From Nocardioides mangrovi (lineage in GTDB: Bacteria; Actinomycetota; Actinomycetes; Propionibacteriales; Nocardioidaceae), in the NCBI RefSeq assembly GCF_020073815.1, contig NZ_JAIQZJ010000006.1, positions 124,001 to 188,000 on the forward strand: a stretch of DNA of 64,000 nt, written 5' to 3'. Shown one piece after another: positions 28,380 to 36,997 of the stretch. The notes below the pieces were generated by a model. The model had not been told where the DNA came from, searched no databases, and saw nothing but the letters and a program-made list of their open reading frames with translations. How positions within the stretch are numbered: the stretch's first letter is position 1; the number at the start of each line of letters is the position of its first letter. The translations under genes and the position numbers were made by a program.

Positions 28380-28768
28380 TGAGGACGCTGAGCGCGGGGG
28401 AGCAGCTCCCCGAGTGGAGCCTGCCGATGACCCCGACCACGATCGTGAGCACGGCGATCGCGACCCGGGACTGGCAGGACGTCCACCACGACCGCGACGT
28501 CGCGCAGGCGGCCGGGTCGAAGGACATCTTCATGAACATCCTGACCACCAACGGGCTCGTCGAGAAGTTCGTCGTCGACTGGGCCGGCCACGACGCCGAG
28601 CTCAAGGGGATCGCGATCCGCCTCGGCGCGCCCGCGCACCCCTACGACACGCTGACCTTCAGCGGCACCGTCGACGCGGTCGAGGACGGTGTCGCGACGA
28701 TCTCCGTGGTCGGTCGCGTCTCCCTCGGGGACCACGTGACCGGGACCGTTCGGGTGGTGGCCGGATGA
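28379..28768 (+). CDS. chsH1: ChsH1-like MaoC enoyl-CoA hydratase
   Basis: This 129-residue hot-dog hydratase has the catalytic pair in DWQDVHHD (Asp31-x4-His36). With ChsH2 it hydrates the steroid 17-(C3-enoyl)-CoA. GGAGGAAGG (28366-28374) precedes the ATG, which overlaps the previous stop, and the aldolase start overlaps its own stop, so stoichiometric expression is likely. The order matches Rv3541c in M. tuberculosis. Confidence 0.9.
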   Translation: MRTLSAGEQLPEWSLPMTPTTIVSTAIATRDWQDVHHDRDVAQAAGSKDIFMNILTTNGLVEKFVVDWAGHDAELKGIAIRLGAPAHPYDTLTFSGTVDAVEDGVATISVVGRVSLGDHVTGTVRVVAG

Positions 28769-29928
28769 GCCTCTACCGCAAGGCCGCGATCGCCGGCATC
28801 GGCGCGACAGAGTTCTCCAAGGAGTCCGGCCGCTCCGAGCTCCAGCTCTCCGTCGAGGCGGTGCGCCACGCCCTCGCCGACTGCGGGCTGACCGCCGCCG
28901 ACGTCGACGGCTTCACGACGTTCACGATGGACACCTCCTCGGAGATCGCCGTCGCCCGCGAGCTCGGCTGCGGCGAGCTGCGCTTCTTCAGCCGGATCAA
29001 CTACGGCGGCGGCGCGGCCTGCGCGACCGTGCAGCAGGCCGCGATGGCCGTCGCGACCGGCGTCGCCGACTGCGTCGTGGCCTACCGCGGCTTCAACGAG
29101 CGCTCGGAGTCGCGCTTCGGCCAGGTCTCGCTCGCGGCCGCGACGCAGGTGAACACCAACGGCCTCGACAACGCCTGGTCCTACCCGATGGGCCTCGGCA
29201 CCCCGGCCGCCACGGTGGCCATGCAGGCGACCCGCTACATGCACGAGTACGGCGCGACCTCGGAGGACTTCGGGCGAGTGGCCGTGGCCGACCGCCGGCA
29301 CGCCGCCACCAACCCCAACGCCTTCTTCTACGGCAAGCCGATCACCCTCGAGGACCACCAGGCCTCGCGGATGATCGTCGACCCGCTGCACCTGCTCGAC
29401 TGCTGCCAGGAGAGCGACGGCGCGGTCGCGCTGGTCATCGTCTCCGCGGAGCGGGCCCGGGACCTGGCGCAGAAGCCGGCGTACATCTCGGCTGCGGCGC
29501 AGGGCAGCGGCGTCGACCAGTACGTCATGACGTCCTACTACCGCGACGACATCGGCATCCCCGAGATGGGCGTCGTCGGTCGGGAGCTGTGGCGACAGTC
29601 CGGCCTCGGTCCCGACGACATGCAGATGGCGATCCTCTACGACCACTTCACGCCGTACGTGCTCATGCAGCTGGAGGAGCTCGGCTTCTGCGGCCGGGGC
29701 GAGGCGCCCGGCTTCATCGCCGACGGCGCGATCGAGCTCGGCGGCAAGCTGCCGATCAACACCCACGGCGGCCAGCTCGGCGAGGCCTACATCCACGGCA
29801 TGAACGGCATCGCCGAGGGCGTCCGCCAGATCCGGAACACCTCGGTCAACCCGGTCCCCAACGTCGAGCACGTCCTCGTCACCGCCGGCACCGGCGTCCC
29901 CACGTCCGGGATCGTGCTCTCGGTCTGA
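28765..29928 (+). CDS. ltp2: Ltp2-like steroid side-chain aldolase (thiolase fold)
   Basis: This 387-residue thiolase-fold protein has lipid-transfer/thiolase motifs GFTTFTMDTSSEIAVARELG, YGGGAACATVQQAAMAV and INTHGGQLGEAYIHGMNG; in the last, the Cys of true thiolases is replaced by Gly-Gly and the conserved Tyr is kept. Ltp2 cleaves the hydroxylated side chain by a retro-aldol reaction, giving an androstenedione-type product and propionyl-CoA. It closes the five-gene, fully overlapping operon 25286-29928 and is followed by a palindromic repeat. Confidence 0.92.
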   Translation: MSLYRKAAIAGIGATEFSKESGRSELQLSVEAVRHALADCGLTAADVDGFTTFTMDTSSEIAVARELGCGELRFFSRINYGGGAACATVQQAAMAVATGVADCVVAYRGFNERSESRFGQVSLAAATQVNTNGLDNAWSYPMGLGTPAATVAMQATRYMHEYGATSEDFGRVAVADRRHAATNPNAFFYGKPITLEDHQASRMIVDPLHLLDCCQESDGAVALVIVSAERARDLAQKPAYISAAAQGSGVDQYVMTSYYRDDIGIPEMGVVGRELWRQSGLGPDDMQMAILYDHFTPYVLMQLEELGFCGRGEAPGFIADGAIELGGKLPINTHGGQLGEAYIHGMNGIAEGVRQIRNTSVNPVPNVEHVLVTAGTGVPTSGIVLSV

Positions 29929-29945
29929 GGCGAGCCATCGCGGAA

Positions 29946-30028
29946 TGCAGGATTCACCGGTGCACCGGTGAATCCTGCACTTCTCAGGCGTTGCAACGCC
30001 TGAGAAGTGACGGGGTTCCCTGAGAAGT
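29946..30028 (+). repeat. Palindromic intergenic repeat element, copy 2 (possible terminator)
   Basis: A perfect 34-base palindrome lies at 29946-29979 (arms TGCAGGATTCACCGGTG / CACCGGTGAATCCTGCA). It is followed by a perfect 32-base palindrome at 29978-30009 (arms CACTTCTCAGGCGTTG / CAACGCCTGAGAAGTG) and a third arm CCCTGAGAAGT to 30028. It is the inverted counterpart of 20563-20644 with a few base changes. It begins 17 nt after the ltp2 stop and sits between convergent genes, so it could end transcription in both directions. Confidence 0.88.
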
Positions 30029-30141
30029 CGGGTCCACGAGGGCGTCGTCGGGCAGCGCGTGGATGGTGAGCGTCATACCTCCAGCGTCGGCCCCCGACGC
30101 GCTTCGTTCTGGCGGGAATCGGACCCCGCAGATCCGTCGGG

Positions 30142-30873
30142 TCAACCGACCAGCTTGTCGGCGAAGAAGGCCAGGACCCGGTCGACGCCCTCCTGCTGGC
30201 GGTGCTCGGTGAGGGTGGAGTGGCCCTTGCCGTCGAACTCCACGCGGATGAAGGCGTCGCCGATCTCGTGGGTGAGGGTCTCGAAGCGGGTGCCGGTGGC
30301 CATGTCGCCGGCGTAGCGGAGGCCGAGGACCTGGCAGCCGCCGGCGGCGCGGGCGCGTACGTCGGCGAGGTCGGCGGGGGAGAGGTTGAGGTCGGCCGCG
30401 CGCTTCTTGCCGACCGGGAACGGCAGCGACGGCTGCGCGAGGACGGGCGCGACGACCGAGGTGTCGACCATCATCGCCAGGGCGAAGCCGCCGGTGAAGC
30501 ACATGCCGAGCGCGCCGACGCCCGGTCCGCCGAGCTCGGCGTGCAGCGACCGCGCGAGCGACCGCAGCCAGCCCGCGATCGGCGAGGTCTGCCCGGTCGC
30601 CATCGTGGTGAACTCCCGACTCACGCACACCTTCGGGAAGACCTTCGCCATCACCATCGGGCTCATCGGCGCCTCCGGCTCGCCGAAGAGGTGCGGCAGC
30701 ACCACGGTGTAGCCCGCGTCGACGACCTCCTCGGCGAAGCCGATCACGTCCGGCGTGAGGCCGGGGATCTCATGGATCACGATGACGCCCGGGCCGCTGC
30801 CCTTGCGGTACGTCGGGTGCGTGGTGCCGTCGGCTTCGTGGCTGCCCTGCGTCCAGCTGGCGAGGAGGCTCAT
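30142..30873 (-). CDS. Dienelactone hydrolase family protein
   Basis: This 243-residue hydrolase has the dienelactone-hydrolase nucleophile motif GMCFTGG (Cys125), an N-terminal GVIVIHEIPGLTPDV oxyanion region and a C-terminal KGHSTLTEHR with the likely catalytic His. The family opens enol-lactones or similar esters. It faces the ltp2 operon across the palindromic repeat. No operator was seen upstream, so a link to steroid use is only positional. Confidence 0.85.
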   Translation of the reverse strand: MSLLASWTQGSHEADGTTHPTYRKGSGPGVIVIHEIPGLTPDVIGFAEEVVDAGYTVVLPHLFGEPEAPMSPMVMAKVFPKVCVSREFTTMATGQTSPIAGWLRSLARSLHAELGGPGVGALGMCFTGGFALAMMVDTSVVAPVLAQPSLPFPVGKKRAADLNLSPADLADVRARAAGGCQVLGLRYAGDMATGTRFETLTHEIGDAFIRVEFDGKGHSTLTEHRQQEGVDRVLAFFADKLVG

Positions 30874-30968
30874 GGGCGCACCTTAGGGGCACCGATGAGT
30901 TCGGGCGAGGGGGCGGATCACACGAGCACAGGCAGCCGACGGCGGCTGCCCCGTTCCGGGAGGACGAC

Positions 30969-32384
30969 ATGCTCGACGCACGACACCGACGGTGGGTCAT
31001 CGTGCTCACCTCGATCGGCTCCTTCATGGCCGCCATCGACACGCTGGTGGTCTCCACGGCGATCCCCACGATCCGCGGCGACCTGCACGCGTCGCTGCCC
31101 CAGGTCGAGTGGACCGTCAACGCCTACAACCTGAGCCTCGCCGTGCTGCTCGTCCCGGCGGCGGTGCTCGGCGACCGGCTCGGCCGCGCCCGCTCGTACG
31201 CCGCGGGCATCGCGCTCTTCGCGCTCGCCTCGATCGGCTGCGCGCTGGCCGACGGCCCCGGCCTGCTGATCGCGATGCGCGCGATCCAGGGCGCCGGTGG
31301 CGCGCTGGTCCTCACGCTCGGCCTGGCGCTGCTCACCTCGGCCTTCCCGGCCGAGCGGCGCGGGGAGGCGGTCGGGCTCTACAGCGCGGTCACCGGCATC
31401 GCCGTGGCGTGCGGTCCGCTGGTCGGCGGCCTGGTCGTCGGCGGGCTCGACTGGCAGTGGATCTTCTGGGTCAACGCGCCGATCGGGCTGGTCGCCGTAC
31501 CCCTCGTGCTCCGCTACGTCCCCGAGGCCCGGGTGCCCGACAGCACCCTCGACCTGCCGGGCGTGCTGCTGCTCGCGGCCGGCTGCTTCTCCCTCGTCTG
31601 GGCGCTGGTCCGCAGCACCACCGAGGGTTGGGGCTCCGGCGAGGTGGTCGGGACCGTCGTCGCCGGAGCCGCGCTGCTCGCCGGGTTCGTCGCGTGGGAG
31701 CGGTACGCCGCCCGCCCGCTCATCCCTGGCAGGCTGCTGGCCCGCCGCGGCTTCGTCGCCGGCAACGTGGCGGCCTTCCTCACCTTGGCCTCGCTCTTCT
31801 CGGCGGTCTTCTTCTACGGCCAGCTCCTCCAGTTCGCCTTCGGCGACAGCGCCCTCGAGGCCGGTCTGCGGCTGATGGCGTGGACCGGGACCTTCATCGT
31901 GGTCGCGCCGATCGCCGGCAACCTCGCCGACCGGATCGGCGAGCGCCCACTGTTGGTCGTCGGGCTGGCGGTCCAAGGGCTCGCGATGCTGTGGTTCGCC
32001 GCCACGGTGACGGCCGGCGGCGACTACCTCGACGCGCTCGGCCCCTTCGTGGTCGGCGGCGTCGGCGTCTCGATGGCGGTGCCGTGCGGCCAGAGCGCCG
32101 TGGTGGCGGCGGTCGAGGACCGGGACGTGGGCACGGCGTCCGGCGTCAACGCCACCATGCGCGAGCTCGGCGGCGTCTTCGGCGTCGCGCTGACCGTGGC
32201 GGTCTTCGGCGCGCACGGCGGCTACGCCTCGCCGGAGGACTTCGTGGACGGCTTCGTCCCGGCGATGGTCACTGCGGCGACGCTCTCCCTGGCGGGCGCG
32301 CTCGCCGGGCTGGCCCTCCCCGCCCGGCGGCGCGCTCCCGTCACCGCTGGTACGTCGGCGGCCGCTGCGAGCATGGCGTCATGA
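30969..32384 (+). CDS. MFS transporter, DHA2-type drug/proton antiporter
   Basis: This 471-residue membrane protein has about 14 predicted helices, motif A GDRLGRARSY after helix 2, and the DHA2 start FMAAIDTLVVSTAIPTI. Such exporters pump hydrophobic drugs or dyes using the proton gradient. Its stop overlaps the start of an ECF sigma factor gene (ATGA, 32381-32384), a pairing that suggests the sigma factor and exporter are expressed together. Confidence 0.9.
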   Translation: MLDARHRRWVIVLTSIGSFMAAIDTLVVSTAIPTIRGDLHASLPQVEWTVNAYNLSLAVLLVPAAVLGDRLGRARSYAAGIALFALASIGCALADGPGLLIAMRAIQGAGGALVLTLGLALLTSAFPAERRGEAVGLYSAVTGIAVACGPLVGGLVVGGLDWQWIFWVNAPIGLVAVPLVLRYVPEARVPDSTLDLPGVLLLAAGCFSLVWALVRSTTEGWGSGEVVGTVVAGAALLAGFVAWERYAARPLIPGRLLARRGFVAGNVAAFLTLASLFSAVFFYGQLLQFAFGDSALEAGLRLMAWTGTFIVVAPIAGNLADRIGERPLLVVGLAVQGLAMLWFAATVTAGGDYLDALGPFVVGGVGVSMAVPCGQSAVVAAVEDRDVGTASGVNATMRELGGVFGVALTVAVFGAHGGYASPEDFVDGFVPAMVTAATLSLAGALAGLALPARRRAPVTAGTSAAAASMAS

Positions 32385-33340
32385 GCAGCACCGACACGGC
32401 CGCGTTCGACGAGCTCGTCGCTCCGTTGCGCCCCGGGCTGCTGCTCCACTGCTACCGGATGCTCGCCTCCTCCCACGACGCCGAGGACGCCGTGCAGGAG
32501 ACGCTGGTGCGGGCCTGGCGCGGCATCGACCGGTTCGAGGGGCGCAGCGCGCTCACCACCTGGCTGGTGACGATCGCGACCAACGTGTGCCTGCGCGAGA
32601 TCGAGCGTCGCGGCCGCCGGCTGCGCCCGGTCGACCTGTCGCCGGCGGCCGACCCGGCCGCCGGACTCGCGCCGCCGCTGACCGAGACCGTCTGGCTGGG
32701 GCCGCTGCCCGGGGCCGGGCTCTCCTGGTCGTCGACCCCGGCGGACGCCGTCTACGAGCAGAAGGAGTCGGTCGAGCTGGCCTTCGTCGCGGCCCTCCAG
32801 CACCTGCCGCCGCTGCAGCGGGCGACCCTGGTGATGCGCGACGTGCTCGCGATGCCGGCCGCCGAGGTGGCGGCCGCGCTCGACACCTCGGTGCCGGCGG
32901 TCAACAGCGCGCTCCAGCGCGCCCGCGCCACACTGCACGACCGCGCGCCCGAGCGGAGCCAGCAGCGGGTGCTCCGCGACCTCGGCGACGACGCCGTGCA
33001 GGCCACGGTCGCGTCCTTCATGGCGGCGTGGGAGAGCGCGGACATCGAGGCCGTCGTGGCGCTGCTCGCCGACGACGTGGTGATGGCGATGCCGCCCTTC
33101 GGCGAGTGGTACTCCGGACGGGCCGACGTGCAGGGCTTCCTGGTCCGCGCCCCGCTGCGCCCGGGGCGGCGCTGGTCGTGCACGGCGACGACGGCCAACG
33201 GCCAGGTCGCGGTCGGCAAGCACGTCTGGGACGAGCAGGTCGGGGCGTTCCTCGCCCACAGCCTCAACCTGCTCACCTTCGACGACGCCGGCGCGATCGC
33301 CGGCATCGACGCCTTCCTCGACCCCGAGCTCGTGCCCTAG
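32381..33340 (+). CDS. ECF sigma factor with C-terminal SnoaL-like domain (SigG/SigJ type)
   Basis: This 319-residue sigma factor has region 2 (LHCYRMLASSHDAEDAVQET and RFEGRSALTTWLVTIATN), region 4 (LPPLQRATLVMRDVL, AAEVAAALDTSVPAVNSAL), and a NTF2/SnoaL-like tail from about 205 (DDAVQATVASFMAAWESADIEAVVALLADDV). Tails of this kind replace a separate anti-sigma factor in several ECF groups. No anti-sigma gene is adjacent. The start overlaps the exporter stop; the convergent phosphatase ends 3 nt after its stop. Confidence 0.9.
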   Translation: MSSTDTAAFDELVAPLRPGLLLHCYRMLASSHDAEDAVQETLVRAWRGIDRFEGRSALTTWLVTIATNVCLREIERRGRRLRPVDLSPAADPAAGLAPPLTETVWLGPLPGAGLSWSSTPADAVYEQKESVELAFVAALQHLPPLQRATLVMRDVLAMPAAEVAAALDTSVPAVNSALQRARATLHDRAPERSQQRVLRDLGDDAVQATVASFMAAWESADIEAVVALLADDVVMAMPPFGEWYSGRADVQGFLVRAPLRPGRRWSCTATTANGQVAVGKHVWDEQVGAFLAHSLNLLTFDDAGAIAGIDAFLDPELVP

Positions 33341-33343
33341 CGA

Positions 33344-35023
33344 TCAGTCGAGGTGGGGGACGAGCTCGGCCCAGACCGTCTTGCCGGACGGGTCGGAGTC
33401 GACGCCCCAGTCGGCGGCGACCGCGTCGACCAGCATCACGCCCCGGTGCCCCTCGGCGTCGGGGTCGGCGTCGACCAGCAGTGGTGCGACCGGGTCGGAG
33501 TCGGTGACCTCGAGGCGGACGCCGTGCGCCGTACGCCGCATCAGCAGGTCGGCGTACCCGCCGCCGTGGCGCAGCCCGTTGGTGACCAGCTCGGAGACGA
33601 CCAGGGTCGCGAGCGGGACCAGGTCGGGCAGCTCCCAGGACTCGAGGAGGTCGGTGACGAGGGACCGGGCGAGCGCGACCTGCCCGGGGGTGCGCACGGT
33701 GACGACGTGGTCGGTCGGGGCGATGTCGCAGACGACGAGCGCGACGTCGTCGTCGGCGTTGCGGCCGAGCACCCGCAGCACCTCGTCGGCGGCGTCGTCG
33801 GGGGAGGCGGTGGCGAGCGTCTCGAGCACCGCGAGGAGCTCGTCGAGCCGCCCGCCCGTGCCCGCGCCGCGGACGTCGACGAGGCCGTCGGTGTAGAGCA
33901 CGACCCGGTCGCCGTGGCCGAAGCGGAGCCGCTCCTCCTTCCACACCTGGTCGGGGTAGACCCCGAGCGGCGGCCCGGCGTGCAGGGCGATCTCGGTGAC
34001 GGAGCCGTCGGCGCGCTGCAGCACCGGCAGCGGGTGGCCGGCCCGCACGATGCTCGCCTCGCCGTTGCGCGGGTCGATGGTGATCAGGCAGCAGGTCGCG
34101 AGCAGCGCCTCGGAGTAGTCGGAGGCGGTCAGCCGGTTGGTGCGGGCGAGCGCGTCGGCGGGCCGGTGGCCCTCCGCGAGGTAGGCGCGCAGCGTGGTGC
34201 GCAGCCGGCCCATCTCGGCGGCGGCCTGCATGTTGTGGCCCTGGACGTCGCCGATGGCCAGCGTGATGGTGTCGCCCTCGGTCGCGACCACGTCGTACCA
34301 GTCGCCCCCGACCTCGGAGTGGGCGACCGCGGGGAGGTAGCGGACGGCCGCGCTGAGCCCGTCGACGACCGGGATCTCCGAGGGGAGCAGCGAGCGCTGG
34401 AGCGTCAGCGACGCCTCGGTGACCTCGGCGACGTGGCGGCGCAGCAGCTCGCGCGCCTCCTCGGCGTCGCGGCGGGCGTTCTGCTCCTTCTCGTAGAGCC
34501 GGGCGTTCTCGATCGCGATCGCCGCCTGCGCGGCGACCGCCATGACGGTGGCCTCCGTGCGGTCGTCGAAGACGTCGGGCTCCTGGTGACCGAAGAGCAG
34601 GGCGCCGATGACCGTGCCGTCGCGACCGATGACCGGCGTGGCGAGGTAGGAGCGGACCGGCAGGTGGCCGGGCGGCATGTGGCCGCGGTAGGGGCCGTCG
34701 CGGAGGTCGTCGACGCGGACGGTCCGCTCGCCGCTGAAGGTCGGCTCGAAGAGCTCGGTGATGCGCGGCGCCGGCATCTTCGTGAAGGACTCGGCCTCGG
34801 CGCCCGAGACCACGTGGAGCTGGTAGATGTCGCCGTCGGCGTCGATCGCGTTGTAGAAGAAGGCGCCGAACTGGGCGTCGCTGAGCTGGGTCCCGGTGTC
34901 GGTCACGCTCTGCAGCACGCGCTGCAGGTCGAGGTCCTCACCGACCCGCAGCATCTCGGCAGGGACGCTGGTCAGCCCACCGCCGTTGTCCGCTCCCGTC
35001 CCACCCGACGCCACACCCGACAT
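33344..35023 (-). CDS. GAF - SpoIIE phosphatase - HATPase protein
   Basis: This 559-residue regulator has a GAF domain (about 15-175, AQFGAFFYNAIDADGDIYQLH to AAIAIENARLYEKEQ), a short coiled linker, a PP2C/SpoIIE phosphatase (about 205-415; SEVGGDWYDVV, AIGDVQGHNMQAA, VLYTDGLVD) and a C-terminal GHKL ATPase (about 435-559; LVVSELVTNGLRHGGG). It combines an anti-sigma kinase-like and a phosphatase activity in one chain, as in many actinobacterial stress regulators acting on STAS proteins. The ATG at 35023 is preferred over the longer upstream frame. Its partner is not adjacent. Confidence 0.9.
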   Translation of the reverse strand: MSGVASGGTGADNGGGLTSVPAEMLRVGEDLDLQRVLQSVTDTGTQLSDAQFGAFFYNAIDADGDIYQLHVVSGAEAESFTKMPAPRITELFEPTFSGERTVRVDDLRDGPYRGHMPPGHLPVRSYLATPVIGRDGTVIGALLFGHQEPDVFDDRTEATVMAVAAQAAIAIENARLYEKEQNARRDAEEARELLRRHVAEVTEASLTLQRSLLPSEIPVVDGLSAAVRYLPAVAHSEVGGDWYDVVATEGDTITLAIGDVQGHNMQAAAEMGRLRTTLRAYLAEGHRPADALARTNRLTASDYSEALLATCCLITIDPRNGEASIVRAGHPLPVLQRADGSVTEIALHAGPPLGVYPDQVWKEERLRFGHGDRVVLYTDGLVDVRGAGTGGRLDELLAVLETLATASPDDAADEVLRVLGRNADDDVALVVCDIAPTDHVVTVRTPGQVALARSLVTDLLESWELPDLVPLATLVVSELVTNGLRHGGGYADLLMRRTAHGVRLEVTDSDPVAPLLVDADPDAEGHRGVMLVDAVAADWGVDSDPSGKTVWAELVPHLD

Positions 35024-35052
35024 TGTGACGCAGGACAAGCCAGAATGGGCCG

Positions 35053-35589
35053 ATGCCCCGACTGCACGCGCTCGAGCTCGTCCCGGACGACGAGGGCCGG
35101 GACGCGGTGCTCCGGGACTGGCAGGCGCTGCGCGACGCGGGGCTGCCGTCGATGCTCGACCACACCGGCCCGACCAACACCCCGCACGTGACCGTGGTGT
35201 CGGCGGCCGAGCTGCCCGAGGACGCCGTCGACGTCGCCCGCGCACGGCTGGGCGCGATGCTCCCCGTGCGTGCCCGGGCGGCCGGGCTCCTGCTCCTCGG
35301 CGGCGAGCGCCTGACGGTCGCGCGCGCGGTGGACATCGCCGACGACGTCGTACGCCGGGTGCTCGCGGTGCGCGTGCAGGTGCCCGACCACCAGCACGAG
35401 GGCTGGCTGCCGCACGTGACGATCGCGCGCCGGCTGCCGCGGTCGGAGGCGCAGCGGGTCGTCGACCTGCTCGGTCACGCCGACGTCGAGCTGCGCCTCA
35501 CCGAGCTGCGGCGCTGGGACCCGGAGCGGGGGCGGGTGACGACGATCGCGCAGGCACGAGCAGGGACAGCATCGCCGCCACCAGCGTGA
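35053..35589 (+). CDS. 2'-5' RNA ligase family protein (2H phosphoesterase)
   Basis: This 178-residue protein has the two HxT motifs of the 2H family, His45-Val-Thr47 (TPHVTVV) and His121-Val-Thr123 (LPHVTIA). These enzymes hydrolyse or form 2'-5' or cyclic phosphodiester bonds in RNA or nucleotides. Its 3' end overlaps the convergent transporter gene by 92 nt, the longest overlap of this sort in the window. Confidence 0.83.
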   Translation: MPRLHALELVPDDEGRDAVLRDWQALRDAGLPSMLDHTGPTNTPHVTVVSAAELPEDAVDVARARLGAMLPVRARAAGLLLLGGERLTVARAVDIADDVVRRVLAVRVQVPDHQHEGWLPHVTIARRLPRSEAQRVVDLLGHADVELRLTELRRWDPERGRVTTIAQARAGTASPPPA

Positions 35590-36922
35590 AGGCGATCGAC
35601 CACCAGAAGGCCTCGTCGAAGCCGACGTTGGCCACTACGACGGCCAGCACCGCGACGCCGAACGAGCCGCCGACCTGCTGGGCGGTGCGGGTGAAGATGC
35701 TGGCGTCCGGCATCTCGTGCCGCTCGAGGCCCTGGTAGGCCAGCGTCATCAGCGGGATGAACGCGGCGCCCATGCCGAAGCCGCGCACCAGCAGCGCCAG
35801 CAGCAGCCACCACTGCGGGGTGCTGGCGTCGGCGAACGCGAAGGGGACCGTCGCGACGCACATCACCAGGAAGGCGACGACCGCGACCCAGCGCCCGCCG
35901 ATCGTGTCGGTCAGCCGGCCGGCCACGGTGCGGGAGGCGAGCGCGCCGACGCCCTGCGGGATGAGCAGCAGCCCGGCCCCGAGCGCGTCGTGGCCGCGCA
36001 CGATCTGCCAGTAGAGGGGGAGCAGCAGCATCGCGCCGTACAGCGCCGCGCCGGCGAGGAACATCAGCGAGGTCGAGACGGTGAGCGGCCGGTGCCGCAG
36101 GAGCCGTACGTCGATGAGCGCGCTCGAGCCGCGACGGAGGGCCCAGCCGGTGAACGCGGCGATCAGCACGAGGCCGCCGACGAGCGGGACGAGCACGTCG
36201 GGGCTGCCGAAGCCGTCCTCGCCGCCGACCTGCGAGAGCCCGTAGATGACGCCCACGACTCCGGGGACGACCAGGCCGAGCCCGACGACGTCGAGCGGGA
36301 TCCGGGTGGTCGGCGGGTCGGCCGGCAGCATCCGGACCGCGAGCGCGATGCCGACCACGCAGAAGGGCACGTTGACCAGGAAGAGCCAGTGCCAGCTCAG
36401 CCCGCCGAGGATCAGGCCGCCGACGACGGGGCCGAGGATCGGCCCGAGCGCGGCCGGGAGGCTGACCGCGGCCATCAGGCGGCCGAGGTTCCGGCCGTGG
36501 GCGGCCTGCATGAGGATCGTCGTCATCAGCGGCATCATCACGCCGCCGCCGAGTCCCTGGACGACGCGGAAGGCGATCAGGCTCTCGGCGTTCCAGGCCA
36601 GGGCGCACAGCACCGAGCCGAGGAAGAAGATCGCCAGCGCCACCAGCCAGAGGCGCTTGGCGCCGAGCCGGCTCTGCGCCCACCCGGAGACCGGGATGCT
36701 GACGAACATCGCGAGCAGGTAGGCGGTGCTGACCCACTGGATCGTCTCGACGGAGGCGTCGAGCGCGCCGCTGAGGTCGTGCAGTGCGACGCTCACGATC
36801 GTGGTGTCGAGGATGACCGCGACGGCGCCGGTGATGACGGCGATCGCGATCCGCTTGAGCTCGGGGTCGAGGGTGTCGTCCGCGGGCGGGGTGGGGGCGG
36901 CGCTGGTGCTGGCCTGGGTCAT
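35498..36922 (-). CDS. MFS transporter, DHA2/EmrB-type
   Basis: This 474-residue exporter has about 14 helices. It includes AVILDTTIVSVALHDL, VSTAYLLAMFVSIPVSGWAQSRLGAKRLW (motif A region) and LGPILGPVVGGLILGGLSWHWLFLVNVP, typical of EmrB/QacA drug-proton antiporters. It is divergent from a TetR regulator with matching direct repeats in the intergenic region, suggesting drug-induced expression. The C-terminal Ser/Pro/Ala tail is encoded opposite the 2H phosphoesterase gene. Confidence 0.9.
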   Translation of the reverse strand: MTQASTSAAPTPPADDTLDPELKRIAIAVITGAVAVILDTTIVSVALHDLSGALDASVETIQWVSTAYLLAMFVSIPVSGWAQSRLGAKRLWLVALAIFFLGSVLCALAWNAESLIAFRVVQGLGGGVMMPLMTTILMQAAHGRNLGRLMAAVSLPAALGPILGPVVGGLILGGLSWHWLFLVNVPFCVVGIALAVRMLPADPPTTRIPLDVVGLGLVVPGVVGVIYGLSQVGGEDGFGSPDVLVPLVGGLVLIAAFTGWALRRGSSALIDVRLLRHRPLTVSTSLMFLAGAALYGAMLLLPLYWQIVRGHDALGAGLLLIPQGVGALASRTVAGRLTDTIGGRWVAVVAFLVMCVATVPFAFADASTPQWWLLLALLVRGFGMGAAFIPLMTLAYQGLERHEMPDASIFTRTAQQVGGSFGVAVLAVVVANVGFDEAFWWSIAFTLVAAMLSLLVPARSSSPAPAPGPSAAAR

Positions 36923-36937
36923 GGGGCGTCCCGTTTT

Positions 36938-36997
36938 AGATACGTAGGTGTTTCTTGGCTGGCTCAGCTTAGGTCGACGGGATAAGATACGCAAGTG
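36938..36997. promoter_or_regulatory. Direct repeats, probable TetR operator, with a leaderless promoter
   Basis: AGATACGTAGGTG (36938-36950) and AGATACGCAAGTG (36985-36997) differ at two bases and lie at the two divergent promoters. TAAGAT (36983-36988) is a good -10 box ending 6 nt before the TetR GTG (36995), so that message is probably leaderless and the right repeat covers its start. Repressor binding is inferred from the arrangement. Confidence 0.55.

Noticed and set aside
29787..29996. Small frames over the palindromic repeats
   Set aside because: Their ends are formed by the repeat sequence read as protein, without ribosome sites; they are by-products of the repeat.
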